A stretch of DNA of 64,000 nucleotides, taken from Cellulosimicrobium protaetiae. Lineage in GTDB: Bacteria; Actinomycetota; Actinomycetes; Actinomycetales; Cellulomonadaceae. Where the stretch lies: contig NZ_CP052757.1 of assembly GCF_009708005.2 (NCBI RefSeq), forward strand, positions 2,480,001 to 2,544,000, written 5' to 3'. Position numbers and translations under genes: made by a program. Shown here one piece after another: positions 44,303 to 51,999 of this stretch. A model generated the notes under the pieces. The model was not told where the DNA came from and did not search any database. It worked only from the letters and a program-made list of their open reading frames with translations. Position 1 is the first letter of the stretch. Each line of letters starts with the position of its first letter.

Positions 44303-45268
44303 ATGGGACGCGTCGCTCTAGCACTCTGCCTGGCGATGACCACCCTTGTGGGCCTTGCACCCGGCGGACTCGGCAACAACTCGGTCTCTCAGACGCCGTC
44401 ACCGCGGCCAGCGCCCCCAGCGCCCGCCACCACGTCAGGTGCGGAAACGCCGGGCTTTGGGCAGGACAGCCATGCAAGGGACCAGCGCGTGACGCTGGAA
44501 ATCTGGCAACAGACGATAGGAGGCATCGCCTACGGCGCCGGAAGCGACGGGCCCCCGACGGAGCGGTACTACCGGGCCGCGCAGACCACGTGCTCGGTCT
44601 TCAACGGTCTGGACGACCCGACGTCGGACCTGTCGGGTCGGTGCGCGGACTGGGAACGCCTGGTCGCCGAAGGGCTCGAGTGCGACGCGAGCTCGTACTA
44701 CCTCGGTGCCCTCTACCGCCAGACCCGCGAGATCGGGACCGACGGCACACCGGGTGAGTGGTCCGCGGCCGGGGACCCGGTGGCCGAACACTCCTGCATC
44801 ACCCCGGCCGACCTCGCCGACGAAGCCGCGCGCGCCCTGGCGACCCTGACCATAGCTCCGTCCCCGGTGATCGTGCAGCCCCCGGACGGGTGGACGCTGG
44901 TCAACGTCCCCACGATCACGTACACGGAGCCCGGTGAGCAGACCCTGGACACGACGCTGCTCGGCATCCCCGTCCAGATCCGCGCCACCCCCCGCACCTA
45001 CACATGGGACTACGGCGACGGCACCACCCCGCTCGCCACGACCGACCCCGGCGCCGCCTACCCCGACCACACCGTGCACCACACCTACGACCAGCCCGCC
45101 GACCAGGTCCAGATCACCCTCACCACGACCTGGTCCGGACAGTTCCGCATCACCGGCACCCCCACCTGGACCGACGTCACCGGCACCGCCACGACCACCA
45201 GCACCGCCGACCCGCTGCGCGTCTACGAGGCCCGGTCTCGGCTCGTCACCGACGACCTGCCCGGATGA
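44303..45268 (+). CDS. exported PKD-like domain protein
   Basis: A 321-residue protein with a signal peptide (MGRVALALCLAMTTLVGLAPGGLG), a Pro/Ala linker, a Cys-containing domain (TTCSVFNGLDD, GRCADWERL, LECDASSYYLG, HSCITPADL) likely held by disulfides, and a C-terminal PKD-like beta-sandwich (TYTWDYGDGTTPLATTDPGAAYPDHTVHHTYDQ). No cell-wall anchor is visible. It follows the DUF6318 lipoprotein gene by one base, so the two probably act together at the cell surface. Its first 250 bases share the lower GC of the upstream gene; the rest returns to the local average. Confidence 0.75.
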   Translation: MGRVALALCLAMTTLVGLAPGGLGNNSVSQTPSPRPAPPAPATTSGAETPGFGQDSHARDQRVTLEIWQQTIGGIAYGAGSDGPPTERYYRAAQTTCSVFNGLDDPTSDLSGRCADWERLVAEGLECDASSYYLGALYRQTREIGTDGTPGEWSAAGDPVAEHSCITPADLADEAARALATLTIAPSPVIVQPPDGWTLVNVPTITYTEPGEQTLDTTLLGIPVQIRATPRTYTWDYGDGTTPLATTDPGAAYPDHTVHHTYDQPADQVQITLTTTWSGQFRITGTPTWTDVTGTATTTSTADPLRVYEARSRLVTDDLPG

Positions 45269-45410
45269 CGCGGCCCCCGGCCGTGATCACACTCCACGGA
45301 TGCGGCCGCCGTCGCCTGCCGACGACAGCGCACACCACGCTGTCCGTGTCGGTGGGAGGGCGGAAGACCCCGGCGACGTCGTCGAGCACGGGGCACCACG
45401 CCGTGCGGTC

Positions 45411-45523
45411 GAGACCAACTCCCGCGTGCGAGACCAACTCCCGCGTGCGAGATCGACCCGAGCGTTCGAGATCGACCCTCGGGTGGTCGACCTCACGACG
45501 CAGGGTCGACCTCGCGAGTCAGC
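45411..45523. repeat. 19-bp-period tandem array with inverted units
   Basis: Two perfect copies of GAGACCAACTCCCGCGTGC (45411-45429, 45430-45448) are followed by two variants, starting GAGATCGACCC, at 45449 and 45468, all in 19-bp steps. The phase continues as two units in the opposite orientation, starting GTCGACCTC, at 45486 and 45505. The array ends 41 bases before the stop codon of the minus-strand gene. No gene reading is supported. Confidence 0.7.
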
Positions 45524-45564
45524 GGGAGGCCTGACGCTGTCTCGGGACGGCCAGAGCCTTCGGA

Positions 45565-46389
45565 TCAGGAGGAGGCGATCCAGAGCGTCGCGGCGCCGAC
45601 GGCGTGACGCGAGGCGCGGTCGACCTCGCGCAGGGCGGTGGAGCGCTGGTCGGCCTGCCAGAGGTTGACGGAGCCGCCGTCGTCGGCGGTGGCGAGGTCG
45701 ACGATCGCGCGCAGGCGGACGGCCTGGGTGAGCACCTGCACGGCGCGCGGCGCGACGGACGACGGGAGCTGCCACGCCGGGGCGCCGCCGGCGCGCAGGT
45801 CGGCGATGGCGCCCGCCGCGTCGTCACGCCAGCGTGCGACGTCGAGCTCGTCGAGGGCGCGGGTCGCGAGGAGCAGCGCGGTGCGCAGGTCGCGCTCGGC
45901 CTCGGCGAGCGAGCCGAGGGCGCCGAGGACGCGCGTGCTCCACGGGCCGACCGCGGTCACGTGCCACGTCACGAGGTGCCCGGGTTCGAGGTCGCTGCCG
46001 AACTCGGTGACCTCGGGCACGAGCGCCCACGAACCGGACGACGCGGTGACGACGACGCACTCGCCGGCGTCGGTCGCGCGCGCTGCGGCCTCGGGCGGGA
46101 CGCCGGTCACGTCGCCGGGGGCCGGGGCGAGCGCCACGACCTCGCGCGTGTCACCGGCCCATGCGCCGGCCAGGTCCTCCAGCCGGACGTCGCCCAGCGC
46201 CCCGGACACGACGTGGGGCTCGTCGTCCCGCTGGACGGCGCGCAGCATCCGCGCGAGCCCGTCGTCGTCGCCGAGGCGCGAGGCACGCAGCCAGAGGGCG
46301 AGGAGCGCGCTGCGGGGGAGGGCTCCGGCGCTCGACGCGGAGCCGGGGCCGGACGCGCCGTGCGGGCCCTCGGACGAGTGTGAGACCAC
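45565..46389 (-). CDS. hypothetical helical protein, divergent from an ABC ATPase gene
   Basis: A 274-residue protein without signal or membrane segments. It begins with a Ser/Gly-rich stretch, then helical LLALWLRASRLGDDDGLARMLRAVQRDDEP, a beta-rich middle (VVVTASSGSWALVPEV, LVTWHVTAV), and a helical C-terminus rich in Ala and Arg. It resembles actinobacterial proteins of unknown function; no catalytic motif is recognised. The start GTG at 46389 lies 10 nt from the palindromic CCTATAGG element it shares with the divergent ABC gene. Confidence 0.65.
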   Translation of the reverse strand: MVSHSSEGPHGASGPGSASSAGALPRSALLALWLRASRLGDDDGLARMLRAVQRDDEPHVVSGALGDVRLEDLAGAWAGDTREVVALAPAPGDVTGVPPEAAARATDAGECVVVTASSGSWALVPEVTEFGSDLEPGHLVTWHVTAVGPWSTRVLGALGSLAEAERDLRTALLLATRALDELDVARWRDDAAGAIADLRAGGAPAWQLPSSVAPRAVQVLTQAVRLRAIVDLATADDGGSVNLWQADQRSTALREVDRASRHAVGAATLWIASS

Positions 46390-46398
46390 GTCGGCCAA

Positions 46399-46408
46399 CC
46401 TATAGGGT
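46399..46408. promoter_or_regulatory. palindromic -10 element CCTATAGG between divergent genes
   Basis: CCTATAGG (46399-46406) gives TATAGG on both strands. It serves the gene starting at 46417 (10 nt away, or 8 nt from the overlapping TAGGGT) and the one starting at 46389. It is the second self-complementary -10 in this window. Confidence 0.55.
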
Positions 46409-46416
46409 CGGTGACC

Positions 46417-47205
46417 ATGAGCGCGGTTCTCGACCTGAAGGGCGTCACCGTCCGACGCCACCCCAAGACCATCCTCGACGCGGTGGACTGGCAGGTGAAC
46501 GAGGGCGAGCGGTGGGTCGTGCTGGGGCGCAACGGCGCCGGCAAGACGACGCTCCTGCAGATCGCGTCCGCGCGCATGCACCCCACGTCCGGCACGGCGG
46601 ACGTCCTCGGCGAGCGGCTCGGCCGCGTGGACGTGTTCGAGCTCCGACCGCGCGTCGGGCTCGCGTCCGCGGCGCTGGCCGACCGCATCCCGGGCGACGA
46701 GACGGTGCGCGACGTCGTGCTCACCGCGGCCTACGGCGTGACGGGCCGGTGGCGCGAGGAGTACGAGGAGTTCGACGCGGAGCGGGCGGGCGACCTGCTC
46801 GCGGCGTTCGGCGTCGACCACCTGGCGGACCGGACCTTCGGCACGCTCTCGGAGGGTGAGCGCAAGCGCACCCAGATCGCCCGCGCCCTCATGACGGACC
46901 CGGAGCTCCTGCTGCTCGACGAGCCCGCGGCCGGTCTCGACCTGGGCGGGCGCGAGGAGCTCGTCGGTGCGCTGGCGGAGCTCGCGGGCGACCCGGCCTC
47001 GCCGGTGCTCGTGCTCGTCACGCACCACGTCGAGGAGATCCCGCCGGGCTTCACCCACCTGCTGCTGCTCAAGGACGGCGCGGTGCACAGCGCCGGACCG
47101 ATCGCCGAGGTCCTCACGGCCGAGAACCTCAGCGACGCGTTCGGCCTGCCCTTGCTCGTCGCGCACGGCGGCGGACGCTGGATGGCGCGCGCCGCCCGCG
47201 TGTGA
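46417..47205 (+). CDS. ABC-type ATPase, single-domain (ModF/YfeB-like)
   Basis: A 262-residue ATP-binding protein. Walker A is VLGRNGAGKTTLLQIA, the signature LSEGERKRTQIARALM, Walker B LLLDEPAAGLDLGGRE, and the switch His is in VTHHVEEIPPGFTH. No permease gene is adjacent, and the HHVEEIPPGFTHLLLLKDG ending is typical of orphan ATPases of the molybdate ModF or repair-like group. The ATG at 46417 was preferred over the in-frame GTG at 46411, which lies too close to the -10. Role unknown. Confidence 0.85.
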   Translation: MSAVLDLKGVTVRRHPKTILDAVDWQVNEGERWVVLGRNGAGKTTLLQIASARMHPTSGTADVLGERLGRVDVFELRPRVGLASAALADRIPGDETVRDVVLTAAYGVTGRWREEYEEFDAERAGDLLAAFGVDHLADRTFGTLSEGERKRTQIARALMTDPELLLLDEPAAGLDLGGREELVGALAELAGDPASPVLVLVTHHVEEIPPGFTHLLLLKDGAVHSAGPIAEVLTAENLSDAFGLPLLVAHGGGRWMARAARV

Positions 47206-47235
47206 CGCAGCCGTCCCCGGCGACGCGCACCGGGG

Positions 47236-47287
47236 CACGTGCACGACGGGCGGAAATTCGGTAAAGTACACGTAAAGCGTGCACGTG
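47236..47287 (+). promoter_or_regulatory. promoter of the NfeD-SPFH pair framed by inverted repeats
   Basis: CACGTGCACG (47236-47245) and CGTGCACGTG (47278-47287) are a perfect 10-bp inverted repeat. Between them lie TAAAGT (47262-47267), a -10 candidate, and a direct repeat of GTAAAG 11 bp apart (47261, 47272). This suggests a regulated promoter for the downstream pair. Confidence 0.45.
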
Positions 47288-47302
47288 GGAACGGGGGTCG
47301 AG

Positions 47303-47755
47303 ATGGACTGGCTGTGGTGGGTCGGAGCGGCGCTGCTCCTCGGTCTCGTGGAGATCATCTCGCTCGACCTCGTGCTCATCATGCTGGCCGGCGGCTCGCT
47401 CGCCGCGGCCGGCGTCAACGCGGCCGGCGGGCCGCTCTGGCTCCAGATCGTGGCCTTCGCGGTCGTGAGCGCCGTCCTGCTGCTCACGCTGCGGCCGTGG
47501 CTCCTGCGGCACCTGCGCTCGCGGGTCCCGCTGACCGAGACCAACGTCGCGGCCCACGTCGGCCGCACGGCGCTCGCCGTCGACCGCGTGAGCGAGTTCG
47601 GTGGCCGCGTGAAGCTCGTCGGCGAGGTCTGGACCGCGCGGACCGAGGCGGACGCGCCGCAGATCCCCGTGGGGACGGAGGTGCGCGTCGTCCGGATCGA
47701 CGGCGCGACCGCCGTCGTTGCGCCGCTGCCCGCGCAGCACCCGACCGGGACGTGA
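47303..47755 (+). CDS. NfeD-family membrane protein
   Basis: A 150-residue protein. Two to three membrane helices (about 4-75) are followed by an OB-fold NfeD domain (VGRTALAVDRVSEFGGRVKLVGEVWTARTEADAPQIPVGTEVRVVRIDGATAVVAPL). NfeD proteins act with SPFH/stomatin partners, here the next gene. The ATG at 47303 has GGGGG 6 nt upstream. The N-terminal protease domain found in long NfeD forms is absent. Confidence 0.87.
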   Translation: MDWLWWVGAALLLGLVEIISLDLVLIMLAGGSLAAAGVNAAGGPLWLQIVAFAVVSAVLLLTLRPWLLRHLRSRVPLTETNVAAHVGRTALAVDRVSEFGGRVKLVGEVWTARTEADAPQIPVGTEVRVVRIDGATAVVAPLPAQHPTGT

Positions 47756-47828
47756 CCGACCGGCACGACCCGCACCGTGCCGCGCCACCGGGCGACCGGT
47801 CGCGCGACCGACGACCAGGAGGAAGTCG

Positions 47829-49139
47829 ATGAACGACCCCAGTCCCGGAACGATCCTCGCGTACGTCGTCCTCGCGCTGATCCTGATCTTCGTGATCGTC
47901 GCGCTCGTCAAGGCGGTACGCATCGTGCCGCAGGCGGTCGCGATCATCGTGGAGCGGCTGGGCCGGTACTCGCGCACGCTCGAGCCGGGTCTGCACCTGC
48001 TGGTGCCGTTCATCGACCGCGTGCGTGCCTCGGTCGACCTGCGCGAGCAGGTCGTCTCGTTCCCGCCGCAGCCCGTGATCACGTCGGACAACCTCGTGGT
48101 CAGCATCGACACGGTGATCTACTTCCAGGTCACCGAGCCCAAGTCGGCGGTCTACGAGATCGCGAACTACATCACGGCGATCGAGCAGCTCACCGTCACG
48201 ACGTTGCGCAACGTCATCGGCTCGATGGACCTCGAGCAGACGCTCACGAGCCGTGACCAGATCAACGGCCAGCTCCGTGGCGTCCTCGACGAGGCGACCG
48301 GCCGCTGGGGCATCCGCGTCAACCGCGTCGAGCTCAAGTCGATCGACCCGCCGCCCAGCGTGCAGGGCTCGATGGAGCAGCAGATGCGCGCCGAGCGTGA
48401 CCGTCGCGCCGCGATCCTCACGGCCGAGGGTGTGAAGCAGTCGCAGATCCTCACGGCCGAGGGCGAGAAGCAGGCCGCGATCCTGCGGGCCGAGGGTGAC
48501 GCGCAGTCGAAGATCCTTACCGCCGAGGGTGAGGCGCGCGCGATCCTCCAGGTGTTCGACGCCATCCACGAGGGCGACGCCGACCCCAAGCTGCTCGCCT
48601 ACCAGTACCTGCAGATGCTCCCGCAGATCGCGAACGGCAGCGCCAGCAAGCTGTGGGTGGTGCCGACGGAGTTCACCGCGGCGCTCGGGTCCATCGCCAA
48701 GGGATTCGGCGGCGTGCCGGGGATCGACGGCGGTGGGGTGCCGAGCGCGACGCCCGCCCAGGACGCGGAGGCGGCCGAGGCGAGCGCCGAGGCGCGCCGC
48801 GAGCGTGAGCGCGACCGCGTGAAGTTCGGCGTGCCGTCGCTCACCGACCCGTCGGAGGCGCTGGCCGAGGCACGCCGCCAGGCCGAGGCCGCCACCGCCG
48901 ACGCGACGAGCGCGGGGACGCGCTCCGGGCTGCCGTTCGACCCGCAGACCGAGCGCGGCCAGCACCCGGGCGGCTCCGGCGAGCATCGCGCAGCCCCGCC
49001 GGAGCCGGGCGCGGCGTCCCCGCGCCCGCTGGGCGGTCCGTCGCAGTACGCGCCCCCGCCGCCGCCCGTGGAGGACGCGCCGTCGGCGGACGAGCCGCCT
49101 GCCGACGAGCCGCCGCGGTCGTACCCGCCTCAGCGCTGA
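47829..49139 (+). CDS. SPFH/band 7 (stomatin/QmcA-type) membrane protein
   Basis: A 436-residue protein. One N-terminal membrane helix (about 10-30) precedes the SPFH domain: VPQAVAIIVERLGRYSRTLEPGLHLLVPFIDRVRASVDLREQVVSFPPQPVITSDNLVVSIDTVIYFQV. A coiled-coil EGEKQAAILRAEGDAQSKILTAEGEARAI repeat follows (about 195-240), and the last ~110 residues are Pro/Ala/Glu-rich and disordered. Such proteins form membrane scaffolds that hold NfeD and proteases. It lies 73 bases after the nfeD-type gene, with AGGAGGAAG upstream, and a hairpin follows it. Confidence 0.92.
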   Translation: MNDPSPGTILAYVVLALILIFVIVALVKAVRIVPQAVAIIVERLGRYSRTLEPGLHLLVPFIDRVRASVDLREQVVSFPPQPVITSDNLVVSIDTVIYFQVTEPKSAVYEIANYITAIEQLTVTTLRNVIGSMDLEQTLTSRDQINGQLRGVLDEATGRWGIRVNRVELKSIDPPPSVQGSMEQQMRAERDRRAAILTAEGVKQSQILTAEGEKQAAILRAEGDAQSKILTAEGEARAILQVFDAIHEGDADPKLLAYQYLQMLPQIANGSASKLWVVPTEFTAALGSIAKGFGGVPGIDGGGVPSATPAQDAEAAEASAEARRERERDRVKFGVPSLTDPSEALAEARRQAEAATADATSAGTRSGLPFDPQTERGQHPGGSGEHRAAPPEPGAASPRPLGGPSQYAPPPPPVEDAPSADEPPADEPPRSYPPQR

Positions 49140-49238
49140 CGCCCGTGGTCGACGCCACGTGGCCGACGGTGCCGCGACGCTGACGGTCGCGTCGCCGCCG
49201 CGGACCTGGTGACACGTGGCACGCCTGTCCGCTCCCGC

Positions 49239-49270
49239 AGAGCCCCGCCCCGTCCTGGGTGCGGGGCTCT
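49239..49270 (+). terminator. terminator after the SPFH gene
   Basis: AGAGCCCCGC and GCGGGGCTCT form a perfect 10-bp stem with a 12-nt loop, 100 bases after the stop codon. Confidence 0.6.
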
Positions 49271-49331
49271 CGCGCGTCGCGGGACGCCGACGAGGGGGCC
49301 TGGTCGTTCCGCCGAGAGTGGAGTGTGTTGA

Positions 49332-49356
49332 GAGTGAGTGCTCACTCAGTTAGCCT
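49332..49356 (+). promoter_or_regulatory. TetR operator and -10 box
   Basis: GAGTGAGTGCTCACTC (49332-49347) is a 7-bp inverted repeat with a 2-bp centre, the usual shape of TetR operators. TAGCCT (49351-49356) is the -10, ending 7 nt before the GTG at 49364. The operator covers the spacer, so autorepression is likely. Confidence 0.7.
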
Positions 49357-49363
49357 CGGTGGC

Positions 49364-50140
49364 GTGACACCCGCCTCCGTCCCGCACGACGCCCTGCCCG
49401 GGTCGGCCGGGGACCCGCCCGTCGCGGAGCGCACCCGCGCCCGCCCGCTCTCGCGAGAAGAGCGTCGCGACGCGATCGCCGCCGCGACGATCCCGCTCCT
49501 CGTCCAGCACGGCGCGGCGGTGACGACGCGCCAGATCGCCGACGCGGCAGGCGTCGCCGAGGGGACGCTGTTCCGCGCGTTCGCCGACAAGGACGAGATC
49601 CTGCACGCTGCCGTCGTGCGCTCGCTCGACCCCGCGCCCGCGGTCGCGGCGATCGGCCTGCTGCCGGACGACGACGGTCTGCGCCCGCTCGTGGTGAGCA
49701 TCGTCGAGTTCCTGCTCGAGGCGCAGCGGGTCGGCATGCGGATCTTCGCCGCCGCGCACCAGGTGCTCGACCCGCACCGCCACTCAGCCGGTCGGGGAGC
49801 CGACCCGCACGGGGACGCGGTGCCCGACCGCACCACCGCGGACCGCGCCGCCGCGGTGCGCCGGATGCGGGCCGGGGAGGACGCGGACGCTCGCCGGACG
49901 GGGTTCGACGCACGGGAGCGCTCCGCGCGGGAGATCGTCGGGGCGATCGAGCGCAGGCTCGCCGACCACCGCGCGGAGCTGCGCGTGGGCCCGGGGCTCG
50001 CGGCCCGCGCCGTCTTCTCCCTCGTGTTCGGAAACGCCTTGCCGCACCTCTCGGGCGGTGACAGGCTCGACGCCGTGCAGCTCGCCGACCTGATCCTGGG
50101 CGGCATCGGAGCGGACGTCACCACCGACCCCTCACCCTGA
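49364..50140 (+). CDS. TetR-family repressor of the adjacent ABC exporter
   Basis: A 258-residue regulator. The N-terminal helix-turn-helix (about 38-85) reads AAATIPLLVQHGAAVTTRQIADAAGVAEGTLFRAFADKDEILHAAV, including the TTRQIADAAGVAEGTLFRAF core. The rest is a ligand-binding domain with a long Arg/Asp-rich insertion (about 145-195). The start GTG at 49364 is leaderless under TAGCCT. A palindromic operator overlaps its promoter. The heterodimeric exporter genes follow 125 bases later, probably under the same regulator. Confidence 0.88.
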   Translation: MTPASVPHDALPGSAGDPPVAERTRARPLSREERRDAIAAATIPLLVQHGAAVTTRQIADAAGVAEGTLFRAFADKDEILHAAVVRSLDPAPAVAAIGLLPDDDGLRPLVVSIVEFLLEAQRVGMRIFAAAHQVLDPHRHSAGRGADPHGDAVPDRTTADRAAAVRRMRAGEDADARRTGFDARERSAREIVGAIERRLADHRAELRVGPGLAARAVFSLVFGNALPHLSGGDRLDAVQLADLILGGIGADVTTDPSP

Positions 50141-50265
50141 CGAGTCGCCGGCCGACCACGTCTCGCGGCAGCCCTCGCCCGGCTCCGCTCCCGGATCGAG
50201 CCCCCGGCACCCCGGATCGTCCACGGCCCGACCGCCCCCGTAGCCCCCACCCGGACAGGAACCCC

Positions 50266-51999
50266 ATGCTCGTCAGCCTCCTGCGGACGCGGTTGCGTCC
50301 CTACCTGACACCGATCCTCATCCTTCTCGGCCTCCAGCTCGTCGCGACGCTCGCGTCGCTCTACCTGCCGAGCCTCAACGCCGACATCATCGACCAAGGC
50401 GTCACGCAGGGCGACACCGCGTACATCATGCGCACCGGCGGCCTCATGCTCCTCGTGAGCCTGGGCCAGGTCGTGTGCGCGGTCGCGGCCGTCTACTTCG
50501 GCGCACGGGTCGCGATGTCGTTCGGCCGCGACGTGCGTGCCGGGCTGTTCACCAACGTGCAGCGCTTCTCGGCCCAGGAGATGGGCCAGTTCGGCGCGCC
50601 GTCCCTCATCACGCGCACCACGAACGACGTGCAGCAGGTGCAGATGCTCGTGCTGCTGTCCCTGACCATCATGGTCATGGCGCCGATCATGCTGGTCGGC
50701 GGCGTGGTGATGGCCCTGCAGGAGAACGTCGAGCTCTCCGGGCTGCTCCTCGTCATCGTGCCCGTGCTCGGCGTGAGCGTCGGGCTCATCATCTGGCGGA
50801 TGGTCCCTTACTTCCGGCAGATGCAGAAGAAGATCGACGGCATCAACGCCGTGCTGCGCGAGCAGATCACGGGCATCCGCGTGATCCGCGCGTTCGTGCG
50901 CGAGCGGCGCGAGGCCGAGCGGTTCGACGTCGCGAACGATGCCCTGTTCGACGTCTCGCTCAAGGCGGGCAAGCTCATGGCGCTCATGTTCCCGACCGTC
51001 ATGCTCGTCATGAACGCGTCGAGCATCGCGGTGCTGTGGTTCGGCGGCCGCCAGATCGACGCGGGCGACATGGAGGTGGGTGCGCTCACCGCGTTCCTGT
51101 CCTACCTCATGTACATCCTCATGGCCGTGATGATGTCGACGATGATGTTCATGATGGTGCCGCGCGCGGCGGTCTCCGCCGAGCGCATCACGGACGTCCT
51201 GCGCACGACGGCCACGGTCGTCGAGCCCGAGCGTCCCGTCGCCCTCACGTCGCGGACCGGGCGCGTCGAGCTCGACGGCGTCGAGTTCCGCTACCCCGGC
51301 GCCGAGGAGCCCGTGCTGCACGACGTCTCGTTCGTGGCCGAGCCCGGACGGACGACGGCGATCATCGGCTCGACCGGCTCCGGCAAGACGACGCTGCTCA
51401 ACCTCGTGCCGCGGCTGTTCGACGTCACGGGCGGCTCGGTGCGCATCGACGGGACCGACGTGCGCGACCTCACGGGCGCGGACCTCGGGTCGCTCCTCGG
51501 CCTCGTGCCGCAGAAGGCGTACCTGTTCTCCGGCACGGTCGCGGACAACCTCCGGTACGGCCGCCCCGACGCGACCGAGGAGCAGATGTGGGAGGCGCTC
51601 GACGTCGCCCAGGCACGCGACTTCGTCGAGGCCCTGGACGGCGGCCTCGACGCACCCGTCGCGCAGGGCGGGACGAACTTCTCCGGCGGTCAGCGCCAAC
51701 GGCTCGCCATCGCCCGCGCGATCGTGCGCGAGCCCGCGGTCTACCTGTTCGACGACTCGTTCTCCGCGCTCGACTACGCGACCGACGCGCGCCTGCGCGC
51801 GGCCCTCGCGCCCCGCACCCGGCAGTCCACGGTGATCGTCGTCGCGCAGCGCGTCGCGACGATCCGCGGCGCCGACCAGATCCTCGTGCTCGACCACGGC
51901 CGCATCGTCGGCCGCGGCACGCACGCCGAGCTCCTCGAGTCCAACGAGACGTACCAGGAGATCGTCTACTCCCAGCTCTCGATCGAGGAGGCAGCATGA
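50266..51999 (+). CDS. ABC exporter half-transporter, subunit 1
   Basis: A 577-residue membrane domain-ATPase fusion. Six membrane helices occupy about residues 15-310. The ATPase has Walker A GSTGSGKTTLLNLVPRLF, signature FSGGQRQRLAIARAIV, and Walker B VYLFDDSFSALDYATD; the residue after the Walker B Asp is Asp (FDDS), not the catalytic Glu, so this is the degenerate site of a heterodimeric exporter. The ATG at 50266 follows CAGGAACCCC. The stop overlaps the second subunit (ATGA). Confidence 0.92.
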   Translation: MLVSLLRTRLRPYLTPILILLGLQLVATLASLYLPSLNADIIDQGVTQGDTAYIMRTGGLMLLVSLGQVVCAVAAVYFGARVAMSFGRDVRAGLFTNVQRFSAQEMGQFGAPSLITRTTNDVQQVQMLVLLSLTIMVMAPIMLVGGVVMALQENVELSGLLLVIVPVLGVSVGLIIWRMVPYFRQMQKKIDGINAVLREQITGIRVIRAFVRERREAERFDVANDALFDVSLKAGKLMALMFPTVMLVMNASSIAVLWFGGRQIDAGDMEVGALTAFLSYLMYILMAVMMSTMMFMMVPRAAVSAERITDVLRTTATVVEPERPVALTSRTGRVELDGVEFRYPGAEEPVLHDVSFVAEPGRTTAIIGSTGSGKTTLLNLVPRLFDVTGGSVRIDGTDVRDLTGADLGSLLGLVPQKAYLFSGTVADNLRYGRPDATEEQMWEALDVAQARDFVEALDGGLDAPVAQGGTNFSGGQRQRLAIARAIVREPAVYLFDDSFSALDYATDARLRAALAPRTRQSTVIVVAQRVATIRGADQILVLDHGRIVGRGTHAELLESNETYQEIVYSQLSIEEAA

